NCBI RefSeq assembly: GCF_016798325.1
Contig: NZ_JAERVO010000001.1
Span: 558,001 to 622,000 of the forward strand
DNA length: 64,000 bases
Source: Marinobacter mangrovi
GTDB taxonomy: Bacteria; Pseudomonadota; Gammaproteobacteria; Pseudomonadales; Oleiphilaceae
Reading direction: 5' to 3'
Below the pieces are notes generated by a model. It worked only from the letters and a program-made list of their open reading frames with translations, ran no database searches and was not told the origin of the DNA. The translations under genes and the position numbers were made by a program. Shown here piece by piece: positions 47,286 through 56,433 of this stretch. The stretch's first letter is position 1, and each line of letters opens with the position of its first letter.

Positions 47286-49706
47286 CTAAGTGCAGGATGC
47301 CCGGTGGTTGTTGCGGATCCATTCCACGAACGAGTCGGCGGAAGCCGGGCGGCTGTAGAAGTAGCCCTGTGCGTAGTCGCAGCCCTGCGCCTTGAGGAAG
47401 TGGGTCTGGGCCTCTTCTTCCACCCCTTCGGCAATCACCTGCAGTTCGAGGCTGTGGGCCATGTTGATAATCGCGCGGACCAGCGCGGCATCCCCCGGCT
47501 CGATCATGACGTCCCGAATAAACGACTTGTCGATCTTCAGCGTGTCGAAGGGGTAGGACTTCAGGTAGCTCAGGGCGGAGTAACCCGTGCCGAAGTCATC
47601 GACGGAGAGGCGCACCCCCATCTCGTCCAGGCGCCGCAGGATGTCGGCCGTTTCGATGGTGTTATCCAGAATCAGTCGTTCGGTGATCTCCAACTCGAGG
47701 CAGGCCGGATCCAGTCGCTGTTCCGACACCGCACGGCTGACCGCGTCCACGAATGAAGGGTCGCGGAACTGTCGTGGTGACACGTTGACGGCGATGCTGA
47801 GTTTCAGCCCCGTGGTCTCGTGCCATTGTCGTGCAGCCGCACAGGCCTGCTGAATCACCCACTCGCCGATGGGGATAATCAGGCCGGTTTCTTCCGCCAG
47901 CGGAATGAACTTATCCGGCATCATGAGGCCCATGGTGGGGCTGTTCCAGCGGATCAGGGCTTCCGCGCCGATCAACTGGCCGGAGGCGGTTTCCACGATG
48001 GGCTGGAAGTAAAGTTCGAATTCATCCAGTTCCAGCGCCCGGCGCAGGCGGGATTCGATCTGCAACCGCTCGTGGGAGACTTCCTTCATCTCCGGGGCAA
48101 ACCGTTCATAGGCACTCTTGCCCTTGCTCTTGGCCTGGTACATAGCCGCGTCGGCGTGCTGCAGCAGGTTGCCACTGTTGTCGGAATCGGTGGGGTAAAT
48201 GGCGATGCCGATACTGGTGCTGACAAACACTTCCTGGCCATTCAACTGGAAGGGTGGGGCGAAGGTCTGCAGGATGCGGTCACCCACCTGTTCGGTCGCG
48301 TCAGGCTCGTGAAGCCCCGGCAGGATGACCAGGAATTCGTCGCCGCCCAGACGGGCCACGGTACTGGTGCCCCGCAGGCAGCTGGAGATACGGCGGGAGG
48401 CCTCGATCAGCAGGTTGTCCCCGGCTTCGTGACCCATGGTGTCGTTGATGTGCTTGAAGTTGTCCAGGTCGAGGAACATCACCCCGACGAGGGTTTCTTC
48501 ACGGCGGGCCTGGGCCAAGGCCAGTTTGAGGCGATCCAGCGCCAGCATCCGGTTGGGCAGGCCGGTGAGAATGTCATAGTTGGCCTGGCGCAGCAGCTGC
48601 TGTTCGTAGCGTTTGCGGATGCTGATGTCTTCGCCGAGGATCAGGTAGTGGGTCGGGTTGCCGTCCACGTCCTTGATCGGCGTAACGATCACCTGTTCCC
48701 AGAAGCGCTCGCCGCTGCGGCGGGCGCTGTTGATTTCCCCCTGCCAGACACCAACGCGTTGGACCTGCAGTCGAACGTTTTGCCAGAGCTGCTGGTTTTC
48801 CCTCTGGGAGAACGTATCGCTGGTCAGCATGCCCGGGTGCTTGCCGCGAATTTCCCCGAGCGTGAAACCGGTCAGCTGGGAGAATTTGTGGTTGGCAAAT
48901 TCAATGTGCCAGTGCCGGTCACAGATGATGACCGAGGACGGGCTCTGCTCAATAGCCAGTGACAGCTTTCGGATCTCGGAGGCATCCTCTTCCTGACGTT
49001 GCATGTCTTCATTCAATCGCTCGCGCATTTGATTGAAGGCATCCACCACCTGGGACAGCTCGTCGCGACGGTTGACCTCCGTGTCCGGACGGTCCAGTGC
49101 CAGCGGTTGCTGCAGGTTCCGCAACGAGAAGCTGCGGGCGTACTGGGCCATGGTGGTCAGGTGGCGCGTCACGAAGTACTGGAAGACCCAGATGATCAGC
49201 ACCGAAATGAAGAAGGTCTTGAAGAATTGGGTGGTCAGGATAACCAGCACCTTTCGGCGCAGGTCCTGATAAATATCGGCCAGACTGGCGGTAATGGTCA
49301 GCTCACCCAGCTTGTACAGCTCGTCCCCTTCATGAGTCAGCACGAACGTGCGGGTCATGGTGGAGGTTTCCCTGGGGACTTCTCCCATCACCACTTCGGA
49401 GTCAGGGTAGATTTTCAGGCGCAGGTGGACGATATCCGGAAGACTGAGGATGCCTTCCATCTGCACCTGCAGAAGCTTCTGGTCCAGGGCCCACAAACTG
49501 CGCGACAGGCTGCTGGCGTAACTGGTTTCGATGACGGACATACGTTCGTCGACCAGGGACACGTCCTTGCGGAAATCGGTGTACACCTGAATCGCCGAAG
49601 CAAACAGCGTGAACAGAGAGCTGAATAGCAGGATATACGCCAGCAACCGGAATGACAGCGGCGAACTGGTCTTGAATTGGCTTAGTCTCGTCGACAGGTT
49701 TGACAT
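47286..49706 (-). CDS. Membrane GGDEF-EAL protein with PAS and HAMP domains
   Basis: This 806-residue receptor has a membrane helix near 20-42, a periplasmic sensor region to about 155, a second helix near 160-180, and a HAMP linker. A PAS domain (about 245-365), GGDEF domain (about 375-535) and EAL domain (about 550-800) follow. RLGGDEFLVIL near 450 is an intact cyclase active site. The EAL motif (GAEALIRW near 580), EITERLILDN, DDFGTGYSALSYL and VIAEGVEEEA are all intact. Both c-di-GMP synthesis and hydrolysis are possible. The signal is unknown. It converges with der. Confidence 0.93.
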   Translation of the reverse strand: MSNLSTRLSQFKTSSPLSFRLLAYILLFSSLFTLFASAIQVYTDFRKDVSLVDERMSVIETSYASSLSRSLWALDQKLLQVQMEGILSLPDIVHLRLKIYPDSEVVMGEVPRETSTMTRTFVLTHEGDELYKLGELTITASLADIYQDLRRKVLVILTTQFFKTFFISVLIIWVFQYFVTRHLTTMAQYARSFSLRNLQQPLALDRPDTEVNRRDELSQVVDAFNQMRERLNEDMQRQEEDASEIRKLSLAIEQSPSSVIICDRHWHIEFANHKFSQLTGFTLGEIRGKHPGMLTSDTFSQRENQQLWQNVRLQVQRVGVWQGEINSARRSGERFWEQVIVTPIKDVDGNPTHYLILGEDISIRKRYEQQLLRQANYDILTGLPNRMLALDRLKLALAQARREETLVGVMFLDLDNFKHINDTMGHEAGDNLLIEASRRISSCLRGTSTVARLGGDEFLVILPGLHEPDATEQVGDRILQTFAPPFQLNGQEVFVSTSIGIAIYPTDSDNSGNLLQHADAAMYQAKSKGKSAYERFAPEMKEVSHERLQIESRLRRALELDEFELYFQPIVETASGQLIGAEALIRWNSPTMGLMMPDKFIPLAEETGLIIPIGEWVIQQACAAARQWHETTGLKLSIAVNVSPRQFRDPSFVDAVSRAVSEQRLDPACLELEITERLILDNTIETADILRRLDEMGVRLSVDDFGTGYSALSYLKSYPFDTLKIDKSFIRDVMIEPGDAALVRAIINMAHSLELQVIAEGVEEEAQTHFLKAQGCDYAQGYFYSRPASADSFVEWIRNNHRASCT

Positions 49707-50102
49707 GTTGTCGAAGTCATCAAATACATAGTCTCGGTCCCGCCGGAAAAGCGTGCCGTTGGATAGGGGCGGTACAGCTTCTGCGCTCAGCCGATCAGCT
49801 TGAAACAGAGGTGCTTTCCATAAAGGACTATAGCAGTTGATTTTCTTGAATGCCCTTGGGCTTCATCAATTAACTGTGTGATTTTGCAAAAGTTGAGAGA
49901 TGAACGGGTGTTCATTGTTCATATTCTGTTCATTGTTACCCCCTTGTCGATGGATTGGCCGCAATACGCTCTGTTTCATTGAGCGAAGCAGGATTCATTC
50001 TTTAATGACAGAGGGTTATGGCGTTCTGCGGAATTCCCTGTCTCTCCTATACTGAAGAAACCTTTTTCAGCGACCCATTCACGGTGCATTCGGGAGGGTG
50101 TG
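49707..50102. other. Divergent intergenic region between GGDEF/EAL and ald
   Basis: This 396-base AT-richer region holds the promoters of both flanking genes. It includes a cluster of GTTCA elements at 49901-49937, listed separately. For ald, a TATACT -10-like hexamer at 50048-50053 lies 50 bases before the start, with a weak -35. No gene is supported; short frames here lack ribosome sites and family resemblance. Confidence 0.4.
49901..49937. promoter_or_regulatory. Cluster of GTTCA repeats upstream of ald
   Basis: TGTTCATTGTT occurs twice, at 49909-49919 and 49927-49937, an exact 11-base direct repeat with 18-base period. The first copy also forms a TGAAC-N4-GTTCA dyad at 49901-49914. The spacing of near two helical turns suggests cooperative binding by a regulator, perhaps of ald. 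The regulator is not known. Confidence 0.45.
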
Positions 50103-51230
50103 ATGACAACGGTCGGCGTACTCAAGGAAATCAAGAACCACGAATACAGGGTCGGGCTCACGCCCGCCGGGGCTCGCGAGCTCACTGAACACGGTCACGA
50201 TGTGCTGGTCCAGCAGGGGGCCGGCGACGGGTCCGGGTTTTCGGACGACCTGTACGAGCGGGCCGGAGCCCGTATCGTTCCCGACGCCGAAACGGTTTTC
50301 GAAGGGGCGTCGTTACTGATCAAGGTGAAGGAGCCCCAGGCCCAGGAGCGGGCGCTGCTGAAACCCCACCACGTTCTGTTCACTTTCCTGCACCTGGCGC
50401 CGGATCCGGATCAGACGCAGGATCTACTGGCATCCGGAGCCACCTGCATCGCCTATGAAACCGTCACCGACCGCCACGGCAGCCTGCCGTTGTTGGCGCC
50501 CATGTCCGAAGTCGCTGGTCGGCTGGCCATTCAGGCGGGGGCGCAGGCACTGGAGAAAGTGCGTGGCGGGCGCGGTGTCCTGCTCTCCGGGGTGCCCGGC
50601 GTCCACCCCGGCAACGTGGTGGTGATCGGCGGCGGTGTGGTTGGTCGCAATGCGGCGCAGTTGGCCGTTGGGCTTGGCGCCCGGGTGACCGTGTTGGACC
50701 GGTCGGTCCCCGTGCTCCGTGAGTTGGATCAGCACTACCGGGGGCTGATCACCACCCTTTACTCGACACGGGACGCGATCGAAACGGTGCTTGCGGAAGC
50801 GGATCTGGTGGTTGGTGCTGTTCTTATCCCCGGCGCGTCGGCGCCACGGCTGATCACGCGGGATCTGCTGGGTGTCATGCCGGATGGCTCGGCGCTGGTG
50901 GATGTGGCGATTGACCAGGGCGGTTGTGCGGAAACGTCCCATCCGACGACCCATGATGATCCCACCTATGTGGTGGACGGTGTCGTGCATTACTGCGTTG
51001 CCAACATGCCCGGGGCTGTGGCGAGAACGTCGACGCTGGCGCTGACCAATGCCACGCTGCCTTATGTCGTGAAACTCGCGGATCAGGGAGTACGCCAGGC
51101 ACTGCAGGGAGATGCGGGCTTTCTGCCTGGCCTGAATGTCGCGCAGGGGAAACTGACCTGTGAAGGCGTTGCGTTGGCTCAGGATCTGGAATTCATCGCC
51201 CCGGACAGGATGTTGTCAAAGTTGGGGTGA
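50103..51230 (+). CDS. ald: Alanine dehydrogenase Ald
   Basis: Ald interconverts L-alanine and pyruvate with NAD and ammonia. The 375-residue protein begins [33 protein letters not shown]. It has the catalytic lysine in LLIKVKEPQ near residue 75, the histidine in [10 protein letters not shown] near 96, and the NAD-binding [18 protein letters not shown] near 176. I use ATG 50103 with GGAGG five bases upstream. An in-frame GTG just before it is an alternative. The gene is monocistronic. Confidence 0.95.
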   Translation: MTTVGVLKEIKNHEYRVGLTPAGARELTEHGHDVLVQQGAGDGSGFSDDLYERAGARIVPDAETVFEGASLLIKVKEPQAQERALLKPHHVLFTFLHLAPDPDQTQDLLASGATCIAYETVTDRHGSLPLLAPMSEVAGRLAIQAGAQALEKVRGGRGVLLSGVPGVHPGNVVVIGGGVVGRNAAQLAVGLGARVTVLDRSVPVLRELDQHYRGLITTLYSTRDAIETVLAEADLVVGAVLIPGASAPRLITRDLLGVMPDGSALVDVAIDQGGCAETSHPTTHDDPTYVVDGVVHYCVANMPGAVARTSTLALTNATLPYVVKLADQGVRQALQGDAGFLPGLNVAQGKLTCEGVALAQDLEFIAPDRMLSKLG

Positions 51231-51264
51231 TGTTGGCTTTCCCGGAAACGGGAGGGAGAGAAAA

Positions 51265-51340
51265 TGGCGTCCCCTAGGGGGTTCGAACCCCTGTTGCCGC
51301 CGTGAAAGGGCGGAGTCCTAGGCCACTAGACGAAGGGGAC
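51265..51340 (-). tRNA. tRNA-Glu (anticodon TTC)
   Basis: On the minus strand the 76-base gene begins GTCCCCTTCGTCTAGTGG and ends with GGGGACG plus encoded CCA. The anticodon stem CCGCC/GGCGG carries CTTTCAC with anticodon TTC, and the T-arm GGTTCGAACCC is standard. Confidence 0.97.
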
Positions 51341-51379
51341 GCATCTGCTTGAAAAGCTTGCCTCGTCGAGGTGGCGCGT

Positions 51380-51408
51380 ATATTAAGTAAGGCCCCCGGC
51401 GCTGTCAA
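51380..51408 (-). promoter_or_regulatory. Sigma-70 promoter of tRNA-Glu
   Basis: On the minus strand TTGACA (51408-51403) and TAATAT (51385-51380) are separated by exactly 17 bases. The -10 box is 39 bases upstream of the mature tRNA 5' end, leaving a short leader that RNase P would remove. Confidence 0.85.
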
Positions 51409-51435
51409 ACGTTTTTTGGAAAAAAGTTTGAGTCG

Positions 51436-51996
51436 TTAGCTGGTCCCATTCAGACAGTACTTGAGTTCGTCCCCGATGGCGTCGAAGGCGGCCAGTGGGC
51501 CCTGGTTGGCCTGCAGTTTGAAGATCGCCCGGGTGATCCGTTCACGACTGGCCGGAACCTGCCCGAGGACGGCATCGATATCCGCATCCAGGATCGCAGC
51601 CATCAGGATTTCGTAGCGTAACTTGTTCTCGCCGGCGCAGAAGTAGAAATGGCCTTCGCGGCTGTCTGGTTCCGGTTTTCCCCGGCGCTGGTAGACCCGT
51701 TTGCTGCAACGGGCGAACTCGGCATTGACCGCTGAAAAGGTCTCCTCCAGACCCTCGTCTTTCACGGCCTTTTCCAATAGACGGACGCGCTCAGCCCCCG
51801 GCTTGTCCAGCCCGGGTAAGTTATCGGTCAACTGCTGTCCAGTGAAGCCCTGGCGAATCAGCTGCAGAACGGTAATGTACTCGCTGGTGACCATGCTGCA
51901 GGTTTCAAAGCTCTGCGCTCCGCGAGGGCTCGCCAAAGCGGCCTCTGGCAGGAGCAGAATGGCGGTGAGCGCCAACAGGGGAACGGTGCAACGCAT
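51436..51996 (-). CDS. Secreted protein of unknown function
   Basis: The 186-residue product has a Sec signal peptide (MRCTVPLLALTAILLLPEAALA) ending near ALAS. The mature part is helical, with four cysteines (ETCSMVT, FARCSKR, FYFCAGEN, LKYCLNG) that could form two disulfides. I recognise no domain. It lies upstream of tRNA-Glu on the same strand and beside the SDR39U1 gene, but with no clear functional link. The reading frame, signal peptide and codon use look real. Confidence 0.65.
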   Translation of the reverse strand: MRCTVPLLALTAILLLPEAALASPRGAQSFETCSMVTSEYITVLQLIRQGFTGQQLTDNLPGLDKPGAERVRLLEKAVKDEGLEETFSAVNAEFARCSKRVYQRRGKPEPDSREGHFYFCAGENKLRYEILMAAILDADIDAVLGQVPASRERITRAIFKLQANQGPLAAFDAIGDELKYCLNGTS

Positions 51997-52088
51997 GTAA
52001 CAACCAGCTTTGATACGGATACGATGAGGCTACCAGAGCCCCTGCCATGCTGATGTGAGGTGTCGCGCAATCTCGCCGACAACCGCCA

Positions 52089-52991
52089 TTAATCGATAAT
52101 GCTGCTCAGGGCTTCCTCCAGATTGGGGTGAGTAAAGCCGAATCCTGCCTGCTGTAGCCTGGCGGGCATAACGCGCTGGCCTTCGAGAAGCATGGCGGAC
52201 AACTCGCCCAATGCCGTACGCAAGACAAACGCCGGAATGGGGAAGGGGGTTGGACGATGTAGAACCTGGCCCAGCGTTCGGGTGAATGCCCGGTTGGTGA
52301 CCGGGTGTGGGCTGACCACGTTGTAGGCGCCGCTGGCGTCCGGGGTTTGCAGCATCCAGATCAGGGCATTCACCACGTCGTCGCGGTGGACCCAGGACAG
52401 GTACTGCCGGCCATCGCCGAGGCGGCCGCCGAGACCCAGTCGGAAAGGCAACAACAGACGGTCCAGCATGCCACCATCCGGACCCAGAACGACGCCAGTT
52501 CGGGACAGGCAGACCCGGCTGCCCAGTTCTTCGGCCCGGCGGGCCTCCGCTTCCCAGTCGGCACAGAGTCGGTGGGCAAAGTCGTCGTTTACCGGCGCAT
52601 CTTCGGTCACCGGTTCCCCGCCGTGGCTGCCGTAGTAACCGATGGCGGAGCCTGAAACAAAGACGCCGGGCTGTTGCTCGCGCTGAGTGAGGGCATCGAC
52701 CAGCGACCGTGTCAGGTCAATCCGGCTCTCCCGCAGGATGCGCTTGCGCTTGTCGGTCCAGCGGGCATTGGCAAGACCTTCACCGGCCAGGTTGATGACG
52801 GCGTCGATGGCATCGAGGCGAGGAATGTCGGCCAGATCGTGGAGAGACTCGACCCGACCGCAGAGGGCGCGGACGTCATCGTCGGATTTGCGGCTGTATA
52901 CCGTAAGACGGTAACCCCGTTTCAGCAGTTCGGGACACAACCGCTGCCCGATAAAGCCGGTTCCGCCGGTGATCAGGATGTGCTGCGTCAT
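52089..52991 (-). CDS. TIGR01777/SDR39U1-family NAD(P)-dependent epimerase-like protein
   Basis: The 300-residue protein matches the SDR39U1/YfcH group. It has the Rossmann motif ILITGGTGFIGQRL at residues 4-17, DAVINLAGEGLANARWTDKRK near 62-82, and the S/YxxxK-type region ISGSAIGYYGSHGGEP-like sequence near 112-127. The substrate is unknown in bacteria. The C-terminal DUF1731 region PARLQQAGFGFTHPNLEEAL is also diagnostic. Its start lies 17 bases downstream of the CbiX-like gene's stop, so the two are probably cotranscribed. Confidence 0.88.
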   Translation of the reverse strand: MTQHILITGGTGFIGQRLCPELLKRGYRLTVYSRKSDDDVRALCGRVESLHDLADIPRLDAIDAVINLAGEGLANARWTDKRKRILRESRIDLTRSLVDALTQREQQPGVFVSGSAIGYYGSHGGEPVTEDAPVNDDFAHRLCADWEAEARRAEELGSRVCLSRTGVVLGPDGGMLDRLLLPFRLGLGGRLGDGRQYLSWVHRDDVVNALIWMLQTPDASGAYNVVSPHPVTNRAFTRTLGQVLHRPTPFPIPAFVLRTALGELSAMLLEGQRVMPARLQQAGFGFTHPNLEEALSSIID

Positions 52992-53008
52992 CTTTGGTGA
53001 CTCCAGCG

Positions 53009-53386
53009 TTAGTGGGACGATGTCTGTGTGAGGGTCTCTTCCACGATATGGCGAATGGCATCCCCCAGTAAAGGATGCTCGCCCACGGGGCTTGCCAGGC
53101 TGATTTCAACCCGGTGTTCGCTTGCCAGGCGGTCCAGCATGGCGGGCACGTCTTTGCGAAGGTGGCGGCCCGCAGCGAGGAACAACGGCAACACCGTCAC
53201 CCGGGCCACACCGTCCTGCGCGGCCCGTGCGACTTCGTCATCCAGCGACGGCTCGCTCAGTTCCATATAGGCAATGGCTGAATCGGGCACGGACGCCAGA
53301 CTCGGCGCGGCCAGTTTTTCAAAGGTTCGGCACCATTGGGGATCGCTGCTTCCATGGGCGAGCAATAGGACGCGGTGATCTGACAT
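53009..53386 (-). CDS. Sirohydrochlorin chelatase, short CbiX type
   Basis: The 125-residue protein is a single-domain CbiX/SirB-like chelatase, which inserts cobalt or iron into sirohydrochlorin. The N-terminal metal-binding histidine is in RVLLLAHGSSDPQW; the second is in PLFLAAGRHLRKDVP. The length is typical of the short form that works as a dimer. I place the start at ATG 53386, with AAGGAG 11 bases upstream; a GTG four codons earlier is too close to that ribosome site. It would serve siroheme or cobalamin synthesis. Confidence 0.85.
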   Translation of the reverse strand: MSDHRVLLLAHGSSDPQWCRTFEKLAAPSLASVPDSAIAYMELSEPSLDDEVARAAQDGVARVTVLPLFLAAGRHLRKDVPAMLDRLASEHRVEISLASPVGEHPLLGDAIRHIVEETLTQTSSH

Positions 53387-53517
53387 TCTGCGGGTCACTC
53401 CTTGGTAAAATGAGATGGATGGCCTTGAGGGCCCCGAACTGACGTTTACCCATGCTCTACGTATAGTATGCCGGATTGGAGCATGTGGGCAGGGTAAGCG
53501 TCGTAGGGAGGATGAAG

Positions 53518-54123
53518 ATGCTGTCAGCGCAGGAAGTCATTTATTTCTGGTTCGGTGAGCTCGATCGGGACGGTCTGCCCGATGCCCACCATCGTGAACG
53601 CTGGTTCAAGTCCAGTCGATCGTTCGATTGGGAAATCCGGCGCCGGTTCCTGCCCCTGGTGCTGGTGGCCTCCGAGGAGGGCCTGTCGGAGTGGCGCAGC
53701 GATGCGACGGGCGCATTGGCGGAAATCCTGTTGCTGGACCAGTTCTCACGCAACATCCATCGGGGCCGGGCCATGGCGTTCGACAATGACGCCCTCGCTC
53801 GTCGGTGCTGCCTGGAGGGACTGGACAAGGGATTGGACGTGCAGCTGCCGTTGATCCAGCGGGGCTTTTTCCTGATGCCGTTGCAGCATTCGGAAAAGCT
53901 GGCGGATCAGGAAAAAGGCGTGGCGCTGTACGAACAACTGATGGCAACGGCGGACGGTCGCCTGCGGGATGTTTTGTCTTCTTTCTATCAATCGGCCAGC
54001 CAGCACCGGGATCTCATCGCCAAATTTGGCCGTTTTCCCCATCGAAACGCGTTGTTGGGGCGCCATTCCACAGAGGCGGAGGTGGCTTACCTGGCCGACG
54101 GCGGGCAGCGATTCGGTCAATAA
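53518..54123 (+). CDS. DUF924 family protein
   Basis: The 201-residue protein has the DUF924 pattern EVIYFWFGELDRDG, WFKSSRSFD, EILLLDQFSRNIHRGRAMAF and RGFFLMPLQHSEKLADQE. It is predicted all-helical and TPR-like. No biochemical function is established for the family. The ATG at 53518 lies six bases after GGGAGG; earlier frames extend into non-coding sequence. It is divergent from the CbiX-like gene. Confidence 0.85.
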   Translation: MLSAQEVIYFWFGELDRDGLPDAHHRERWFKSSRSFDWEIRRRFLPLVLVASEEGLSEWRSDATGALAEILLLDQFSRNIHRGRAMAFDNDALARRCCLEGLDKGLDVQLPLIQRGFFLMPLQHSEKLADQEKGVALYEQLMATADGRLRDVLSSFYQSASQHRDLIAKFGRFPHRNALLGRHSTEAEVAYLADGGQRFGQ

Positions 54124-54255
54124 TGATCCCGGTCACTATTTTCTGTCGATTTTTTCGTCAGAATAGGGTGGTAGGAACACGCATCCGCCGATGGGGTTGC
54201 CTTTAATAAATCGTTAACGGTCTCCAGTTCGTACAACACCGGCAGGACGCTACCC

Positions 54256-54261
54256 TATAAT
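54256..54261 (+). promoter_or_regulatory. -10 box upstream of the TetR gene
   Basis: A perfect TATAAT sits 70 bases before the tetR-family start. The -35 region at 54233-54238 (ACAACA) is weak, so an activator or extended element may be needed. Confidence 0.5.
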
Positions 54262-54331
54262 CCAATCAACAGGGCATGCACAAAAAAAGAAAAATGGCCC
54301 TGGAGTCAACAAGCAAGAACGGAACAGAGTG

Positions 54332-55102
54332 ATGACGGACGACAAGCCGGGTGCTGAGTCTGTTGTCGGCGGGGCGTTGCAGGAATCCATTCACTACCAC
54401 GGTCGGAAGGCCGCGCGTGCCAAAAGTGAAACCCGTCGGCGCAAGATTCTGGAGGCAGCGCTGGAAATAGCCGCCCATGAGGGCGTGAGGGGGATCAAGC
54501 ATCGACCGGTTGCCAAACTGGCGGACGTGCCCCTGGCCTCGACAACGTATTATTTCAAGGACATCGAAGAACTCATCCAGGACGCCTTCATGCTGTTCGC
54601 AGAAAAGGCGAATCGCGAACTGGAGGCTTTCTATAGTGGGCTCAACGGCCTCATAGACCGCGCCCTTGTGCGGGGCAGTCTGCACAGCCTGCAGGGGCGG
54701 GAACGCCTGGCGGCTGAGCTGGCGACCTATATTGCCCGGTATTTCGTGCAGCAGATCCGGGACAACACGTCTTCGGTCCTGACCGAACAGGCGTTCCTGG
54801 CGGAAGCCATGCGGGAGCCGGGGCTGGAGCCGCTGGCCCAGGAATATCGCAAAGCCTGGCTGGACGGCGTCGAATCCATCATGAAACGCTTGGGAACGCA
54901 TCACCCTCGCCGGGACGCCGCGCTCCTGATCAGTGTGGTGTCGGGGATGGGGTACGATGGCCTGCTGTTCCGTGAGCGGTTCAGCAGCAGTTTCGTGGAA
55001 GAAACGCTGCAACGGGTCATTGGGATGTTAATGGGCGTGGCGCCAACGGGCGGCGACGTCACAGCGCCAGAGACTGGCAACCTGAACGGCACGCTTTACT
55101 AG
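54332..55102 (+). CDS. TetR family transcriptional regulator
   Basis: The 256-residue protein has a TetR DNA-binding domain (about residues 33-80: ETRRRKILEAALEIAAHEGVRGIKHRPVAKLADVPLASTTYYF) and a helical ligand domain. It has a longer N-terminal tail than usual. Its targets and ligand are unknown. The stop codon overlaps that of the convergent histidine kinase inside a CTAG palindrome. I prefer ATG 54332 over the adjacent GTG. Confidence 0.9.
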   Translation: MTDDKPGAESVVGGALQESIHYHGRKAARAKSETRRRKILEAALEIAAHEGVRGIKHRPVAKLADVPLASTTYYFKDIEELIQDAFMLFAEKANRELEAFYSGLNGLIDRALVRGSLHSLQGRERLAAELATYIARYFVQQIRDNTSSVLTEQAFLAEAMREPGLEPLAQEYRKAWLDGVESIMKRLGTHHPRRDAALLISVVSGMGYDGLLFRERFSSSFVEETLQRVIGMLMGVAPTGGDVTAPETGNLNGTLY

Positions 55103-56433
55103 CCACTTTCAGTCGTCGGCTGATCGGTCCATTGTGTTGTTGGCTTTGCCTGCCTGTCTTCCCGCACGCGCGGCAGGGTGATGGTGACACAAAGGCCGCC
55201 ACCGGGAGCATGGCCTGCGGAAATGTGACCGCCATGCATAACAATGGCACGGCGTGCGATGGCTAGCCCGAGGCCCGCACCCGAGCCGGTTCCCACCTCG
55301 GGCCCGCGTTGGAAGGGCTCGAAAATCCGCTCCAGCCACTCATCGGAAACGCCCGGGCCACTGTCGCAGATTTGCGCATGCAGCTGATCATCGGCCGGAT
55401 CAATCCAGGTCACAATGCGGACAGCCGTGCCGGGGGCCGTAAACCGCACCGCATTGCGAATCACGTTCTCGAACGCGCGACACAGCAGTTCACCACTGAC
55501 GGTTGTCACGAAGGGACCGTCATATTCCAGCGAAACCGTTGCGTCTTTGGTGCTGGCTTCGAAACCGGCGTCTTCGGCAATCACGTTCAGCAATTCGATC
55601 AAGTCGACACGCTCCGAAGCGATGTCGTCGATGCCCGCTTCCAGATGCGACAACGTCAGTAGCTCCTCGATCAGCCGATCCAGCCGTTCCGACTCCCGGT
55701 CAATCCGTTGCAGCATCTCCGGCTGCATCTCCGGCGACCGGGAAAGCAGGCCGATGGCGACCCGCAACCGCGTGAGCGGCGAGCGCAGCTCATGGGAAAT
55801 ATCGTGGAGAAACTGCTTGCGTTCATCCATCAGGTGCTGCAACTGGCTGGCCATCCGGTCGAAGTCGTTACCCAATGCCACAATCTCGTCACGGCGACGG
55901 CCCATCAGCGGCTGGATGCGCGTGGACAGTTCCCCGGCGCCAACGGAGCGCAAGCCCTGACTGATGTGATTCAGGGGGCCGGACAGGTACCAGGCCAGGA
56001 AGAGACTGAACAGGATGCTGATGATGGCGCCGATGCCCATCGGCACCAGGGCGGTGGGGCGTGGCGGATGCTGCATCTTCAGCGGGTGATCGGCCACCAA
56101 CCGGTAGTGACGGCCGAGGTTGTCGACGGCAGTGAATGTAGATTGGATTGTGTCAGGCCGGGTGCCAGCGATGAGGTGTCCGCTATCGTCGAGCAATCCC
56201 AGGGTGATGTCGTCGGCATGCTGGCGCGTTCGCAACAGGGGCAGGGCGGCCTCATAGCCTTCGGTTTCGATGATGCGCTGGGATTGATGGACCACCATCA
56301 GGGTATCCATCATTTCGGGTGTCGGGTGGTCGGGATTGCTCAGGTGCATCACCACGGCCCCGACGAAAAAAGACAGCGTCAGCGCCAGCCAGAAGGCCAG
56401 CACCAGTTTCCAGAACAGACGGCTGGGCTTCAT
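55099..56433 (-). CDS. Sensor histidine kinase, CpxA-like
   Basis: The 444-residue kinase has two membrane helices (about residues 9-31 and 131-151) around a short periplasmic domain, then a HAMP linker. The phosphoacceptor is H214 in FLHDISHELRSPLTRLR. ATP-binding motifs follow: the N box (CRAFENVIRNAVRF), CDSGPGVSDEWLERIFEPF and GSGAGLGLAIARR. The architecture is that of CpxA/RstB-type envelope sensors. It overlaps its regulator by four bases (ATGA), so translation is coupled. The stimulus is unknown. Confidence 0.9.
   Translation of the reverse strand: MKPSRLFWKLVLAFWLALTLSFFVGAVVMHLSNPDHPTPEMMDTLMVVHQSQRIIETEGYEAALPLLRTRQHADDITLGLLDDSGHLIAGTRPDTIQSTFTAVDNLGRHYRLVADHPLKMQHPPRPTALVPMGIGAIISILFSLFLAWYLSGPLNHISQGLRSVGAGELSTRIQPLMGRRRDEIVALGNDFDRMASQLQHLMDERKQFLHDISHELRSPLTRLRVAIGLLSRSPEMQPEMLQRIDRESERLDRLIEELLTLSHLEAGIDDIASERVDLIELLNVIAEDAGFEASTKDATVSLEYDGPFVTTVSGELLCRAFENVIRNAVRFTAPGTAVRIVTWIDPADDQLHAQICDSGPGVSDEWLERIFEPFQRGPEVGTGSGAGLGLAIARRAIVMHGGHISAGHAPGGGLCVTITLPRVREDRQAKPTTQWTDQPTTESG

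Noticed and set aside
51412-51432. A-rich/T-rich patch after the secreted-protein gene as an intrinsic terminator
   Set aside because: The possible stem is only four pairs with a long loop, too weak to call; the patch also directly borders the tRNA-Glu promoter.
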